Shown: piece after piece, positions 1 through 7,945 of the stretch | Position numbering within the stretch: position 1 is the stretch's first letter | Layout of the letters: each line of letters begins with the position of its first letter | Assembly (NCBI GenBank): GCA_913060665.1 | Contig: CAJXUY010000001.1 | Location: forward strand, 186,001-250,000 | Origin: an uncultured Oleiphilaceae bacterium | Lineage (GTDB): Bacteria; Pseudomonadota; Gammaproteobacteria; Pseudomonadales; Oleiphilaceae | Direction: 5' to 3' | DNA: 64,000 nt | Translations under genes and position numbers: made by a program | Notes under the pieces: model-generated | Told to the model about the DNA's origin: nothing | The model's input: only the letters and a program-made list of their open reading frames with translations | Databases searched by the model: none

Positions 1-773
1 CATGCCTTCAAGTAACGACAAACCCTTCTGAGTACATCTCCATGATCTGAAGCCGCCCCATCAAACCAACGCCTTATTTTAGACGGGTCAGATTTTATCC
101 AATGCTCCCTATTCCTAACCGCCATATACACATCATCGCTCTCAAGATAGCGCTTACCTTCCATCGCATCTGAATATAAGTTTTCGTTCATACGATTGTA
201 TGCAAGTGCTTCATACTGTTCGCGCGGAATAGCATATAATGGAACATCTACATGCATATCCTTTCGAATGATCAATCGAGCACACGTATCTTTGTCTCCT
301 ACAAACTCCCAAGAATAAGTTCGAGCTAGTTGTTGAAGCGCTGAATCAACAATCTCAAAAAATAAATTCTTACCAACGATTGGCCCCTCTCGTAACACCT
401 CTATAGGCAAATACACCCCATCATCTAAATCCATCTGCTGTGGCGGCTGATGACAAGGAGTATTCATTGTTCCATAAACAAAGGAGCCTTGACTTGCAAA
501 CTTCGGTTGCAGCCCTCTTAGGGTATTTTTCTGGTCAGCAGGCAATTGGCGTATGCGTTCTACAATACCTGATGAAACCCCTAATGTATTAACCTGCCAT
601 CGCCCCGCCAAGTCTTTTTCCAATGCTTTTGACACGGAGGAGAATGCAGCACGCAGAGTAGTTCTGATGGTCTTACGGACAGCTTTAAGGTGTTTGATAT
701 CTTCATCTGTGGGCGTTAATGCTGGTTTGAAACCTTCTTTTGATTTAAGTAGCTTATGAGCGCTGAATTTCAT
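1..773 (-). CDS. dncV: CBASS cyclic dinucleotide synthase, DncV-like (3' end beyond window)
   Basis: CD-NTase that on phage infection would make a cyclic dinucleotide (cGAMP-type in the DncV clade) to activate the neighbouring phospholipase. The reading frame is open from an ATG at 773 to the window edge, about 257 codons. The nucleotidyltransferase signature GSFVYGTMN lies at residues 96-104, followed by MDLDDG with D115 and D117, and by D176 in HVDVPLY. Together these give the three metal-binding aspartates expected of the fold. A ribosome site (GGAGG) precedes the ATG, and the start overlaps the capV stop by 20 nt, so the two are translationally coupled. Only the C-terminal part is missing. 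In type II CBASS, cap2 and cap3 normally follow and would lie left of position 1. The nucleotide product is inferred from clade resemblance, not shown. Confidence 0.88.
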   Translation of the reverse strand, partial: MKFSAHKLLKSKEGFKPALTPTDEDIKHLKAVRKTIRTTLRAAFSSVSKALEKDLAGRWQVNTLGVSSGIVERIRQLPADQKNTLRGLQPKFASQGSFVYGTMNTPCHQPPQQMDLDDGVYLPIEVLREGPIVGKNLFFEIVDSALQQLARTYSWEFVGDKDTCARLIIRKDMHVDVPLYAIPREQYEALAYNRMNENLYSDAMEGKRYLESDDVYMAVRNREHWIKSDPSKIRRWFDGAASDHGDVLRRVCRYLKA

Positions 774-1806
774 AGGGCTTTCCTCCTTTATGAAAAGTGA
801 CAGAACCTGGGATGTGTTCAAAAAAGGCCATAACATTATCCATGCCAAGGGCGTATTGCCCTTTATCTTTCCCTCTTCCTTTTAACATTTGAGCAGCCTT
901 TTTGTTTGCGTTGTCCAGCGTAATACTTTTGCTTTGATCAGGTGTATTAGGCTCGTCTAATTCCACAAATCGATCGTCAAGGAGTTGCTTTGTTATTAAA
1001 TTATGCATTCCCTCATTTGAGCTTAATGTTAGATCTAATAGCCTACGCCCTACCCCCCAGCCAGTAAGGTATCCCCAGCGGTTAATTCTTCGGTCCGAGT
1101 TTAATGTTGCTTGCACCCCCATAGTTCCTACACAAAGAAGACTGATATCATTCGGTTTCTTTCCAAGAAAATGAGTTGCTTCATGGTAAGCTATCAATGA
1201 AGGGCTATTAGCGATCAAACCTCCATCTAGCATTAAACGGTCATCTACAAGGTAGGGATTAAAATACGTAGGAGCTGCACTAGTAGCCATTCCAACATCA
1301 ACCAGGTGTAACTTATGGTCAATATCGAATTTCGGGTGATGTGATGTTTTGTATATCTTGGGTAACCCGGTCGTGCCATTTACAGCAGGTATAATCACTC
1401 GAGTATTTAGATCGGATACCTTTTTACTCCCGAGTGCTTCTTCTAGCACTGCTTTGAGAGCCATATTGTCGTAAAGAGCAGTAGTACTTTGTTTACATGC
1501 CCCAAAAAAACCTGAAAGAAACGGCATCTTACGAAGACGGGATTTGTAAAATATTTTTTCCCGGTTTTTATCTATTAGTGAACATAAATGTCGGGCGTTT
1601 AGTCCAGAAGCAAGTCCCAAGGCCAAAATCCCCCCAATAGACGTACCGCTTATCAGGTCAAAGTGTTTTGCTATATTGTAATCATCTCGATTATGCCTAT
1701 CTGCTAAACTTTGCTCTATGGTTGCTAAAACCGAAATGGTATAAAGTCCACGCACACCACCGCCAGACAATGACAATATCTGAAATTTGCTTATATTTGG
1801 TTCCAA
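754..1806 (-). CDS. capV: CBASS effector, CapV-type patatin-like phospholipase
   Basis: Patatin-family phospholipase of 350 residues that would degrade the host membrane once activated by the dncV product, an abortive-infection effector. The glycine-rich oxyanion loop SGGGVRGLY is at residues 14-22. The nucleophile elbow GTSIG places the catalytic serine at S56, and the partner aspartate is in DGG at D194. Length and order match V. cholerae CapV closely. The start is a TTG at 1806 with a strong AGGGAGG about six bases upstream; no ATG serves better. The gene ends inside the start of dncV, giving the usual capV-dncV order. The reading frame is intact with all catalytic residues present. Confidence 0.9.
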   Translation of the reverse strand: MEPNISKFQILSLSGGGVRGLYTISVLATIEQSLADRHNRDDYNIAKHFDLISGTSIGGILALGLASGLNARHLCSLIDKNREKIFYKSRLRKMPFLSGFFGACKQSTTALYDNMALKAVLEEALGSKKVSDLNTRVIIPAVNGTTGLPKIYKTSHHPKFDIDHKLHLVDVGMATSAAPTYFNPYLVDDRLMLDGGLIANSPSLIAYHEATHFLGKKPNDISLLCVGTMGVQATLNSDRRINRWGYLTGWGVGRRLLDLTLSSNEGMHNLITKQLLDDRFVELDEPNTPDQSKSITLDNANKKAAQMLKGRGKDKGQYALGMDNVMAFFEHIPGSVTFHKGGKPYEIQRS

Positions 1807-2414
1807 GTACCCTCCCTTACATCCTTATATATTGTGCAATCTTATCTATATCAGTACAACATATGGTTTATTTTAGAAACTTCAAGTCTCAACTAAACTT
1901 ATTTTTATTTAAGATAAAAATTCTGCGATTCCCCTCGCTTAACATCCAATGCATCGTGGTTTTAAATAATTTATATAAAACGCGGGAGGAGCCTCATCAA
2001 CCAACAAACTGGTATCCTCAATCAAAGGTATTTGCCCGTTATAGTAAATTTTCTATTCGATAAAAATGTAATTACTTCCCAGCTTTCCAAACTAACGCTA
2101 AGCCTTCCTAGCTTTAAATTCAAAAACGCTATTTTTCTTCATTAATGTAACACTCATAAACTCAATAAAATAAGTGTTGGCAATGGACCAATATCAAGTA
2201 ATTTCAATGAGAGGGTTTATATCTGGAGTATGGAAACACAACTATGACTACAATTTTTTGTTTCAAGTAAACCTATTTTTCATTGGCAGACTGGTTCGAA
2301 GAACTCTTTTGACCTGCCTGGCGGTGAGGGCAATTGGTTTGCCTAATATCTATAAAATTATGCCGCCTATAAATAATGGCTTTGACGGTAGATGTAGGTG
2401 TTGTGTCATCGCGC
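1807..2414. other. Non-coding stretch upstream of the CBASS operon
   Basis: About 600 bases with no ORF I can support. The part next to 1806 must hold the capV promoter, but no clear -35/-10 pair stands out. Frames here are short and resemble no known protein. The far end borders the decayed nucleotidase gene. Confidence 0.5.
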
Positions 2415-2892
2415 CTAAGCGGTTACGACTTTACACTCAAAAAAATTCCTTACCGACAACCAATCTGGAAAGGGACTTGAACCATACTTGATGATCGTTC
2501 CTTCAAAAAGGTCCTGCCCTTTCCCATCATCATTGTCATCAATGAGAAAATGCCCTTTATTAAGCCCTTTATGTGCAGAGATAATGAGCCGGTTGACCGC
2601 CTCAAACCCTAAATGCGCTTAAACCCAAAGGCGTTTTTCACTATAACAAAGTGGATTCTTGACTGAGGGGGCCGTTAGGATAAACACATCGAAATGCGCT
2701 TGTTCACACAACCATTTGAACGTGTCTATTGCATTAGGCACGTGGTTCTAAATTCTTAAAAAATCCAGGAATACTTTGAGGGTAAGTGGTTTCTGGATGG
2801 TCTTGACGATGCTTGTTATAAGCTGCCCTGAAATCACAGAGCGTGTCGTCCATATCGACGTAAATAATGGTGGATGCAGTATTGGTGATCAT
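2415..2892 (-). pseudogene. Decayed 5'(3')-deoxyribonucleotidase (NT5C type)
   Basis: Remnant of a HAD-superfamily deoxyribonucleotidase that dephosphorylates deoxynucleotides. From an ATG at 2892 the frame reads IIYVDMDDTLCDF, the catalytic DxDxT motif, then YPQSIPGFF, and meets a stop about 53 codons in. Homology resumes in another frame with FKWLCEQAHFDVFILTAPS and NPLCYSEKRLWV, hits an in-frame stop, and continues through LNKGHFLIDD, the conserved late acidic motif, to SSPFPDWLSV. So it has at least one frameshift and one nonsense codon and cannot make a full protein. It starts 5 nt after the end of the neighbouring phosphatase remnant, so the two probably decayed as an operon. Assignment rests on recognised motifs. 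Confidence 0.72.
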
Positions 2893-2896
2893 CACA

Positions 2897-3432
2897 TCAG
2901 TACCCCAAATCTAATTTTTGATCGAGTTCAGAGAGTTCATTCAAAGTCTTTAGCCGGCGGTCTTCTAATGTCGAACCCACCCTTTCAGAAGTATTGTTCA
3001 CACAACCCAATAAGCTTGTGGCCTCGATTATGGTTAATTCACCTGTTTGATACAGGGTATCAATCCAAACATGATTGCCACTCACTATTTGAGTACTCGC
3101 TACGTGACCGTGAACCACAGCATCTACACCTGTTACAACATGAGATTCACCGGCTAAGGCCTCTTCAAACTGCCCCCTACTCCATAACCACTGCTCTTTA
3201 TGTCGACTCGAGCCATTCACTATTTTTTGCCAGTCATTAGGCGCAGAAGCATGTACTACTCCGATTTTATAGTGCTCTGTTTCAACAGTGATTCATGATT
3301 GCCTAGAACGCTATGAACCCCTTGTGTGCAAGTAGCGAAGTCGATTAATTCAGCACTATAGTCACCACGATCAATTAGATAATCACCCATGTTTTTTGTT
3401 AGTTCTGGAGTGGGTGAGTGAGTGCCAAACAT
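2897..3432 (-). pseudogene. Decayed PPP-family serine/threonine phosphatase (metallophosphoesterase)
   Basis: Broken calcineurin-like phosphoesterase related to the lambda/PrpA phosphatases. The 5' part reads MGDYLIDRGDYSAELIDF and then GNHESLL, the GDxxDRG and GNHE metal-binding motifs. It stops shortly after, near 3270. The remaining C-terminal part continues in another frame: NDWQKIV, then VTGVDAVVHGHV with the late conserved histidine, then HVWIDTLYQTGELTI. The usual first motif (GDxHG) cannot be found upstream, so the N-terminus is also gone. It is followed directly by the nucleotidase remnant in the same direction. Confidence 0.7.
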
Positions 3433-3928
3433 TGCCGAGAAAGACTAGCTAGATAAAAAAGAAATATAAAGTATTTTAAAACTCAGGCTGACAAATATTT
3501 TCTGTCAGCAATAAAATACTCCGCCCCCCTTATAAGTAAGTTTTTATATAAAAAGCCACTTTCTGTCAGCATTTACCCTACCTACGAATTGACGAGGTAT
3601 TTCTATAACTTTGGCGAAATATAACCACTTTATGGTTTATGGCAACAACCTCTGCTGATGAGGCAAAGCAGATTGCCGCGCTCCGTTTCAGTTACATTGG
3701 TTTTTGGTGAGAAGCAGACATTAAAACGGACCTAACTACTGCAATACTCGGTCGCTGACCAGTGTTGCGAAAGTGGCCAAATATTCATAACCGTGATGAC
3801 TATCTGAACGAAGGCTTTTGGCCTTAAGCAATACTTATTAGGTTCGTTCTAAATCTTTTGCTAAGAGCACAAAGCGCTAATTTAAAGAATGAGTGGCAAC
3901 TTCTTAGGCGCAAGGAAGCTCGAATGTT
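3433..3928. other. Non-coding stretch with a small inverted repeat
   Basis: Roughly 500 bases without a supportable gene. It contains an inverted repeat with 7-bp arms (GCTGACA at 3487-3493, TGTCAGC at 3503-3509). The TCTGTCAGCA half is repeated again near 3560. No T-run follows, so this is not an obvious terminator. The stretch may be decayed sequence like the two pseudogenes beside it. Confidence 0.4.
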
Positions 3929-4258
3929 CTACTTGCTATTTTGCAACATTCGTAGACGCTCTTCGAACTCTTCTTTTTCTATTTCGCCCCTAGCAAACCT
4001 AGCTTTGAGAATTTCAATTGGGTCTTCTTCTGAACTTGACCCCGAACCAAAGCTATGGCCCGTTAACCATTTATAAATTAGTACGCCAACCACAGTAATG
4101 ACGGCGATGAAAAGAATCATCATAAACGGCCCCATCATCATTCCGTAGCCTTGCCACATCATATGCGGGCCATAATGATCACTACCTTCATGCGCAAACG
4201 ACAGCAAAGGTAGTCCAAAAACAAAACAGCTTGATAAAACGCGAGATAAATTTTTCAT
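3929..4258 (-). CDS. Small membrane protein with SHOCT domain
   Basis: A 109-residue protein with an N-terminal signal-like hydrophobic stretch ending at SFA, a His/Met-rich segment (HEGSDHYGPHMMWQGYG), one membrane helix and a C-terminal SHOCT motif (DPIEILKARFARGEIEKEEF). The SHOCT motif is a short helical oligomerisation element. The His/Met-rich periplasmic part suggests contact with copper or another soft metal, which fits the metal-related neighbours, but no function is established. I chose the ATG at 4258 because GGAGG precedes it and the signal sequence then begins properly; a longer frame to 4300 is possible. It follows the cytochrome gene by 13 bases and is probably cotranscribed. 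Confidence 0.75.
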   Translation of the reverse strand: MKNLSRVLSSCFVFGLPLLSFAHEGSDHYGPHMMWQGYGMMMGPFMMILFIAVITVVGVLIYKWLTGHSFGSGSSSEEDPIEILKARFARGEIEKEEFEERLRMLQNSK

Positions 4259-4271
4259 TATTAGGCCTCCA

Positions 4272-4904
4272 TTACTTGGCATTTTCTGGAAAACCCGCAC
4301 GCATAAAGCTTACAATTTTCCATATTTCGTCTCTGGTCAGTTGTTCTTTGAAACTAGGCATTGCCGTTCCAAACTGCTTACCGCCTTCTGAGATTGACCA
4401 CATCATGTATTCATCTACAGCCATCGGCATTTGGATCATGTAAGCCAGTAACGCGGGAGAAGGGGTCAAGTCTTTACCAGACTCTCCATCACCTAATCCA
4501 TCGACTCCGTGACAACTGGCACATTGCTGCTTATAGAGTGAAGCACCTTCCTGTAAGCTTTTTATGCTAGACGGGACCGGATTAATGAGACCACGATATT
4601 CATTTGGAATACCTGAATTCATAAAGGTCCAATGCCTTTCCATTCTTTGTCGTTCCATGGGGCCCATCATGCCATGCCCCCACATTCCTCTTTTCATCCA
4701 ATGAGGGTTCCACATGTCTCTTTGGCCAGACATCATCCCAGAATGGTGCCCGTGCATCATACCTTGCTTTGTTGAGTTCTGGTCTTGTTGTTTACTATGG
4801 TCAGGATGGGCATAAGAAAAAGAAGCCAGCATCAATGAGATGATAGCTGCTTGGACCAATAACGCAGTTTTCTTTAACCTAATAACAGCTTTTATTTCTA
4901 GCAT
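4272..4904 (-). CDS. Periplasmic class I c-type cytochrome
   Basis: A 210-residue exported cytochrome c. An N-terminal signal helix (residues about 13-31) is followed by a His/Met-rich low-complexity stretch (about 33-92, many HGHH, MM and GM pairs) that could bind copper. The heme c site is CASCH at residues 128-132. A likely axial methionine lies in AMPSF (M182). The C-terminal helix has the usual WKIVSFMR form. It would carry electrons in the periplasm; the partner is not visible. Its neighbours are the SHOCT protein downstream and redox/metal genes upstream. The ATG at 4904 is preceded by GAGG. Confidence 0.85.
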   Translation of the reverse strand: MLEIKAVIRLKKTALLVQAAIISLMLASFSYAHPDHSKQQDQNSTKQGMMHGHHSGMMSGQRDMWNPHWMKRGMWGHGMMGPMERQRMERHWTFMNSGIPNEYRGLINPVPSSIKSLQEGASLYKQQCASCHGVDGLGDGESGKDLTPSPALLAYMIQMPMAVDEYMMWSISEGGKQFGTAMPSFKEQLTRDEIWKIVSFMRAGFPENAK

Positions 4905-5367
4905 AAGTTAATCCCTCAGTTTGTTTAAATAAAATGTACATGAATCACGCAATTTACGCTTAGGGCAATACTAAAAACTCTCCCTGCTCAATCCTGATCC
5001 AGCATCATCATATCAAATGCATGACGATAGAGTTGCTTAAATTGGTCAATAAAACTCAACTAATGTATCCGATATTATTGGATAGAGTCCCAAGATGATA
5101 CGCGTAGGTTATCACATCACAAGGCTCTTATGCCGAGAGAATTGTTGCGGTGATTTTTTAATGCATGTTGCTAAACAAAAAACCGTTTAGTCTAAGCTCT
5201 TATAGACGCCGAATGCGTCAGTCCGAGCAGGTGGCGCATGTTCTTGAAGCATCGCCACCCGTCTCGATAGCATATCAGGTACACTCGTTTCAGCCAGTAT
5301 GAATTACGGGCTGATCCTGACGCAAAACGAGATCAAACTCAGCTTTAGAGATAGTGGATATTCCTTA
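4905..5367. other. Non-coding stretch with one GC-rich hairpin
   Basis: About 460 bases with no ORF worth calling. A stem of 7 bp (GGTGGCG at 5230-5236, CGCCACC at 5253-5259) encloses a 16-base loop and could be a terminator or a relic. Its right part lies just beyond the 3' end of the broken FMN reductase gene. Confidence 0.4.
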
Positions 5368-5947
5368 TTACATACCATTTTGAAAGCGCTTTTCATTAAA
5401 TATTTCTGTATTTCGGACAATATCTAATGCTCTTGTATAAGCGGATAAGAATCTTAGCCCTTCGTCAATTCTTTGTGCAATGTATTCATTGCCTTCAATA
5501 AGTTTCCCCTTGGCATTGATAGCATTGTCCACATGGTCTATCACCGTGCTTATCGGAATATAATTGATAAAGCTATTTTTTATAAGTGCTGCTACGTAGC
5601 TCCGTAATGGGATAGCGGCCGCCAGAACCAGAACTGACACCGATGATGTAAGAAGGTTTATGAGCGAACAGGTTATTGAAATAATAAAACAGGTTTTTAA
5701 ATGCGGGAGGAACCATGCCATGCCATTCAGGGACAATGAACACGTATCCCTGCGCTTCTTGTATCAACTCTTTTGTTTGTTCATCTATGGGTGCACCCTC
5801 TGACCATAATGCCAAATGGCACTGACTCAAGTCGAGGACCCGCGTTCCGATATTTGCATCTTGAGTCAATTGCCAACTTACGTATTTGGCAACCTTTAAT
5901 GAACTGGCATTCGCTCGTGGGCTACCACTAATAACAAGGATATTCAT
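5368..5947 (-). pseudogene. NADPH-dependent FMN reductase, frameshifted
   Basis: Flavodoxin-like quinone/FMN reductase with the phosphate-binding start MNILVISGSPRANASSLK and the flavin motif VPEWHGMVPPAFKN. The frame that begins at 5947 ends at 5573, soon after GSGGRYPITELRS. The missing C-terminal half continues in another frame (SYVAALIKNSFINYIP to RFQNGM, ending at 5368). At the joint (about 5590-5605) the DNA has two near-identical overlapping strings, AGCTACGTAG-like. A short deletion between them or a small indel would explain the shift. The ATG at 5947 is preceded by GGAG. Either a genuine pseudogene or a sequence error. Confidence 0.78.
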
Positions 5948-6089
5948 ATTTTCAAACTCCAATGACTAACAAGTTTATTGTGACGCACAAAAAATATCAC
6001 TCGCAACATTGAGTGCTCTATGAAAAGTTCAAAGAATTCACGTTGGACGATAGATACCTTCGCGAACCAATAAACTACGAACAGACTCA

Positions 6090-7022
6090 TCAAGAGATAT
6101 CAACAACACTTAATGAATCCTCAGCGCCTTTCTGCTTACCACTTTTCTTAAACGGGGCTTTCATTTGCCCCCACCAACTTTGGGGATAGCCCTTGTAATT
6201 TAAACCAATATCGTCAGAGCTAAGGGTTCTCATTTCATAATATGCATTGCCGAACAGGTGATCATAAAAAGAAAAGAAAAGCGAAAAGTTCACGTCTCCT
6301 GCGACACCACGGAGATGATGGAAACGATGTACTTCCGCAACAGCAAACACGCGACGAAGTGGGCCCAGTACATAATCAGTATTTGAATGCTGTAGCAATA
6401 ACTGCGTAAACGACATAAAGACCAAAACTAGAGAATACTCCTTAGGTATTCCTAGCAATACTAAAGGCCCTGTACAGACGATAGATGCGATGACCTGATA
6501 CAGAGGGTGCTTTAAGATTCCATTCAAACCGTACATCCGTTTTACTTCATGATGCACTGCATGAAGTTGCCACATTGGTTTCCAAGTATGGGAAAGCCAA
6601 TGAAGTAGATTGTTCCCAAGATCAAAAATTAACAAGCACAATAGCACTTGAAGCAGTATTGGCCATTCGTTTGGCCATAGTGGTGACTCGGGTTTAGGTG
6701 TCGTCATGATAAAGATAGGGACGATAAGCAAAGGAACCAAGCTCAAGGATTCGTTTACTATGAAATGCATGAGGTCGCGCCAAGTATCACCGCGAGATAG
6801 ATTCCATGCTTTGTTATAGGGCAATATTCGTTCGGTGCTAAATGAGAGGAATAGTGCGACTATCATTAGCCCCGCAAATTGGCTGGCAAGCGTTATCGGA
6901 TTTGTAGTCGAAAATATTACCCAGATAGCGAGTCCATTGATACCGAAAGCCATCAATGGAAAGTATCCGTAACGAATCGAATTGCGAAGCCAGGATGAGG
7001 CTGTCGAATTAGGAGTTGTCAT
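6090..7022 (-). CDS. Sterol desaturase / fatty acid hydroxylase superfamily membrane protein
   Basis: A 310-residue integral membrane di-iron enzyme of the sterol desaturase family. The three histidine boxes are HWLSH (141-145), HAVHH (154-158) and HRFHH (232-236). Several hydrophobic helices precede and separate them (about 20-40, 45-62, 92-107, 122-139, 178-210). Such enzymes hydroxylate or desaturate lipids using O2, but the substrate cannot be read from sequence. The gene is divergent from an AraC-type regulator 80 bases away, which probably controls it. The ATG at 7022 has no strong ribosome site. Confidence 0.82.
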   Translation of the reverse strand: MTTPNSTASSWLRNSIRYGYFPLMAFGINGLAIWVIFSTTNPITLASQFAGLMIVALFLSFSTERILPYNKAWNLSRGDTWRDLMHFIVNESLSLVPLLIVPIFIMTTPKPESPLWPNEWPILLQVLLCLLIFDLGNNLLHWLSHTWKPMWQLHAVHHEVKRMYGLNGILKHPLYQVIASIVCTGPLVLLGIPKEYSLVLVFMSFTQLLLQHSNTDYVLGPLRRVFAVAEVHRFHHLRGVAGDVNFSLFFSFYDHLFGNAYYEMRTLSSDDIGLNYKGYPQSWWGQMKAPFKKSGKQKGAEDSLSVVDIS

Positions 7023-7101
7023 TGATCATGTCCTATTACAGTAGTGAATGACCTAATATAGTGATTTTCTATTTGAAGTTCTGCGCGTATACTGACTAAT
7101 T

Positions 7102-7911
7102 ATGTTGCAAAAACGTCAATCATCTATATTCATCGCATTTAATTCTGAGTCGCCGGCTTTCGCGCGTGCTGAAAATTATCAACATGACACGCGTATTCCA
7201 TGGCACTCTCATGATTTTGCACAGTTAATTCATGCGACTGAAGGCGTCATGACTGTGGAAACAAATTGCGGTCTTTGGGTGGTGCCACCTGGGCGGGCGG
7301 TTTGGGTACCTGCTTTTGAACCCCACTGCATTCGGATGACCGGAGCCGTTGCTTTGCGAAGCCTATATTTAGAGCCTTCTCTCAGCCCCTTCGAGCATGA
7401 TAGGTGTTGTATTGTTAGTATCTCAGCACTTTTAAGAGCTTGTATTCTTCGCGTAATCGAATTTGAACAGCCATATGCAGCGGATAGCCGAGAAGCACGG
7501 CTTGTTACGGTTATGCTTGATGAGATCTTTGCCGCTCCAATAGCACCGTTGAATTTGCCGATTCCCAAAGACAAGCGTGCGAGGCATGTCGCCAAAACTT
7601 TTCAAGAGAATATAACTGACAGACGCCCAATATCTGCTTGGGCAAAATTCGCCGGATCAAGTACACGTACTTTGGAACGTTTATTTCGAGAAGATACTGG
7701 AATGACGCTAGGCGCGTGGCAACGGCAAGTGCGTCTATTGCGTGCGCTCGAAATTATGGCAGCAGGTAAGAATGTGACTACTGCAGCACTGGAAGTTGGT
7801 TTTGATACGCCGAGCGCGTTCATTGCTATGTTTCGTCGAGCGATGGGGATGACTCCCGCCAAATACTTTGGAAGTCAGAACGAAGGTGGGCAAAAAAGTA
7901 GGTTACGTTGA
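7102..7911 (+). CDS. AraC-family transcriptional regulator, cupin type
   Basis: A 269-residue regulator. Residues about 25-100 form a cupin-like sensor (HDTRIPWHSHDFAQLIH). Residues about 160-262 form the AraC double helix-turn-helix, including ISAWAKFAGSSTRTLERLF and GFDTPSAFIAMFRRAMGMTP, the characteristic second-HTH signature. It is divergent from the sterol-desaturase-family gene, sharing an 80-base promoter region, so that gene is its likely target. The inducer is unknown. Confidence 0.88.
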   Translation: MLQKRQSSIFIAFNSESPAFARAENYQHDTRIPWHSHDFAQLIHATEGVMTVETNCGLWVVPPGRAVWVPAFEPHCIRMTGAVALRSLYLEPSLSPFEHDRCCIVSISALLRACILRVIEFEQPYAADSREARLVTVMLDEIFAAPIAPLNLPIPKDKRARHVAKTFQENITDRRPISAWAKFAGSSTRTLERLFREDTGMTLGAWQRQVRLLRALEIMAAGKNVTTAALEVGFDTPSAFIAMFRRAMGMTPAKYFGSQNEGGQKSRLR

Positions 7912-7945
7912 ACCCTAATATATTCCCGACCCCGTAGAGAGCTCT

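Noticed and set aside
203-219. PD-(D/E)xK nuclease call for the 351-residue protein (residue positions of gene 14755-15810)
   Set aside because: Only a D...ExK spacing is visible, without secondary-structure support, so it is kept as a hint and not used as a functional name.
553-759. Plus-strand ORF of 68 codons
   Set aside because: It is antisense to dncV, whose catalytic motifs and overlap with capV are convincing.
2174-2491. Plus-strand ORF of 105 codons
   Set aside because: No ribosome site or family resemblance, and it overlaps the nucleotidase remnant on the other strand.
5230-5259. GC-rich hairpin considered as an integron attC-like site
   Set aside because: No paired RYYYAAC/GTTRRRY boxes around the stem and no integron integrase in the window.
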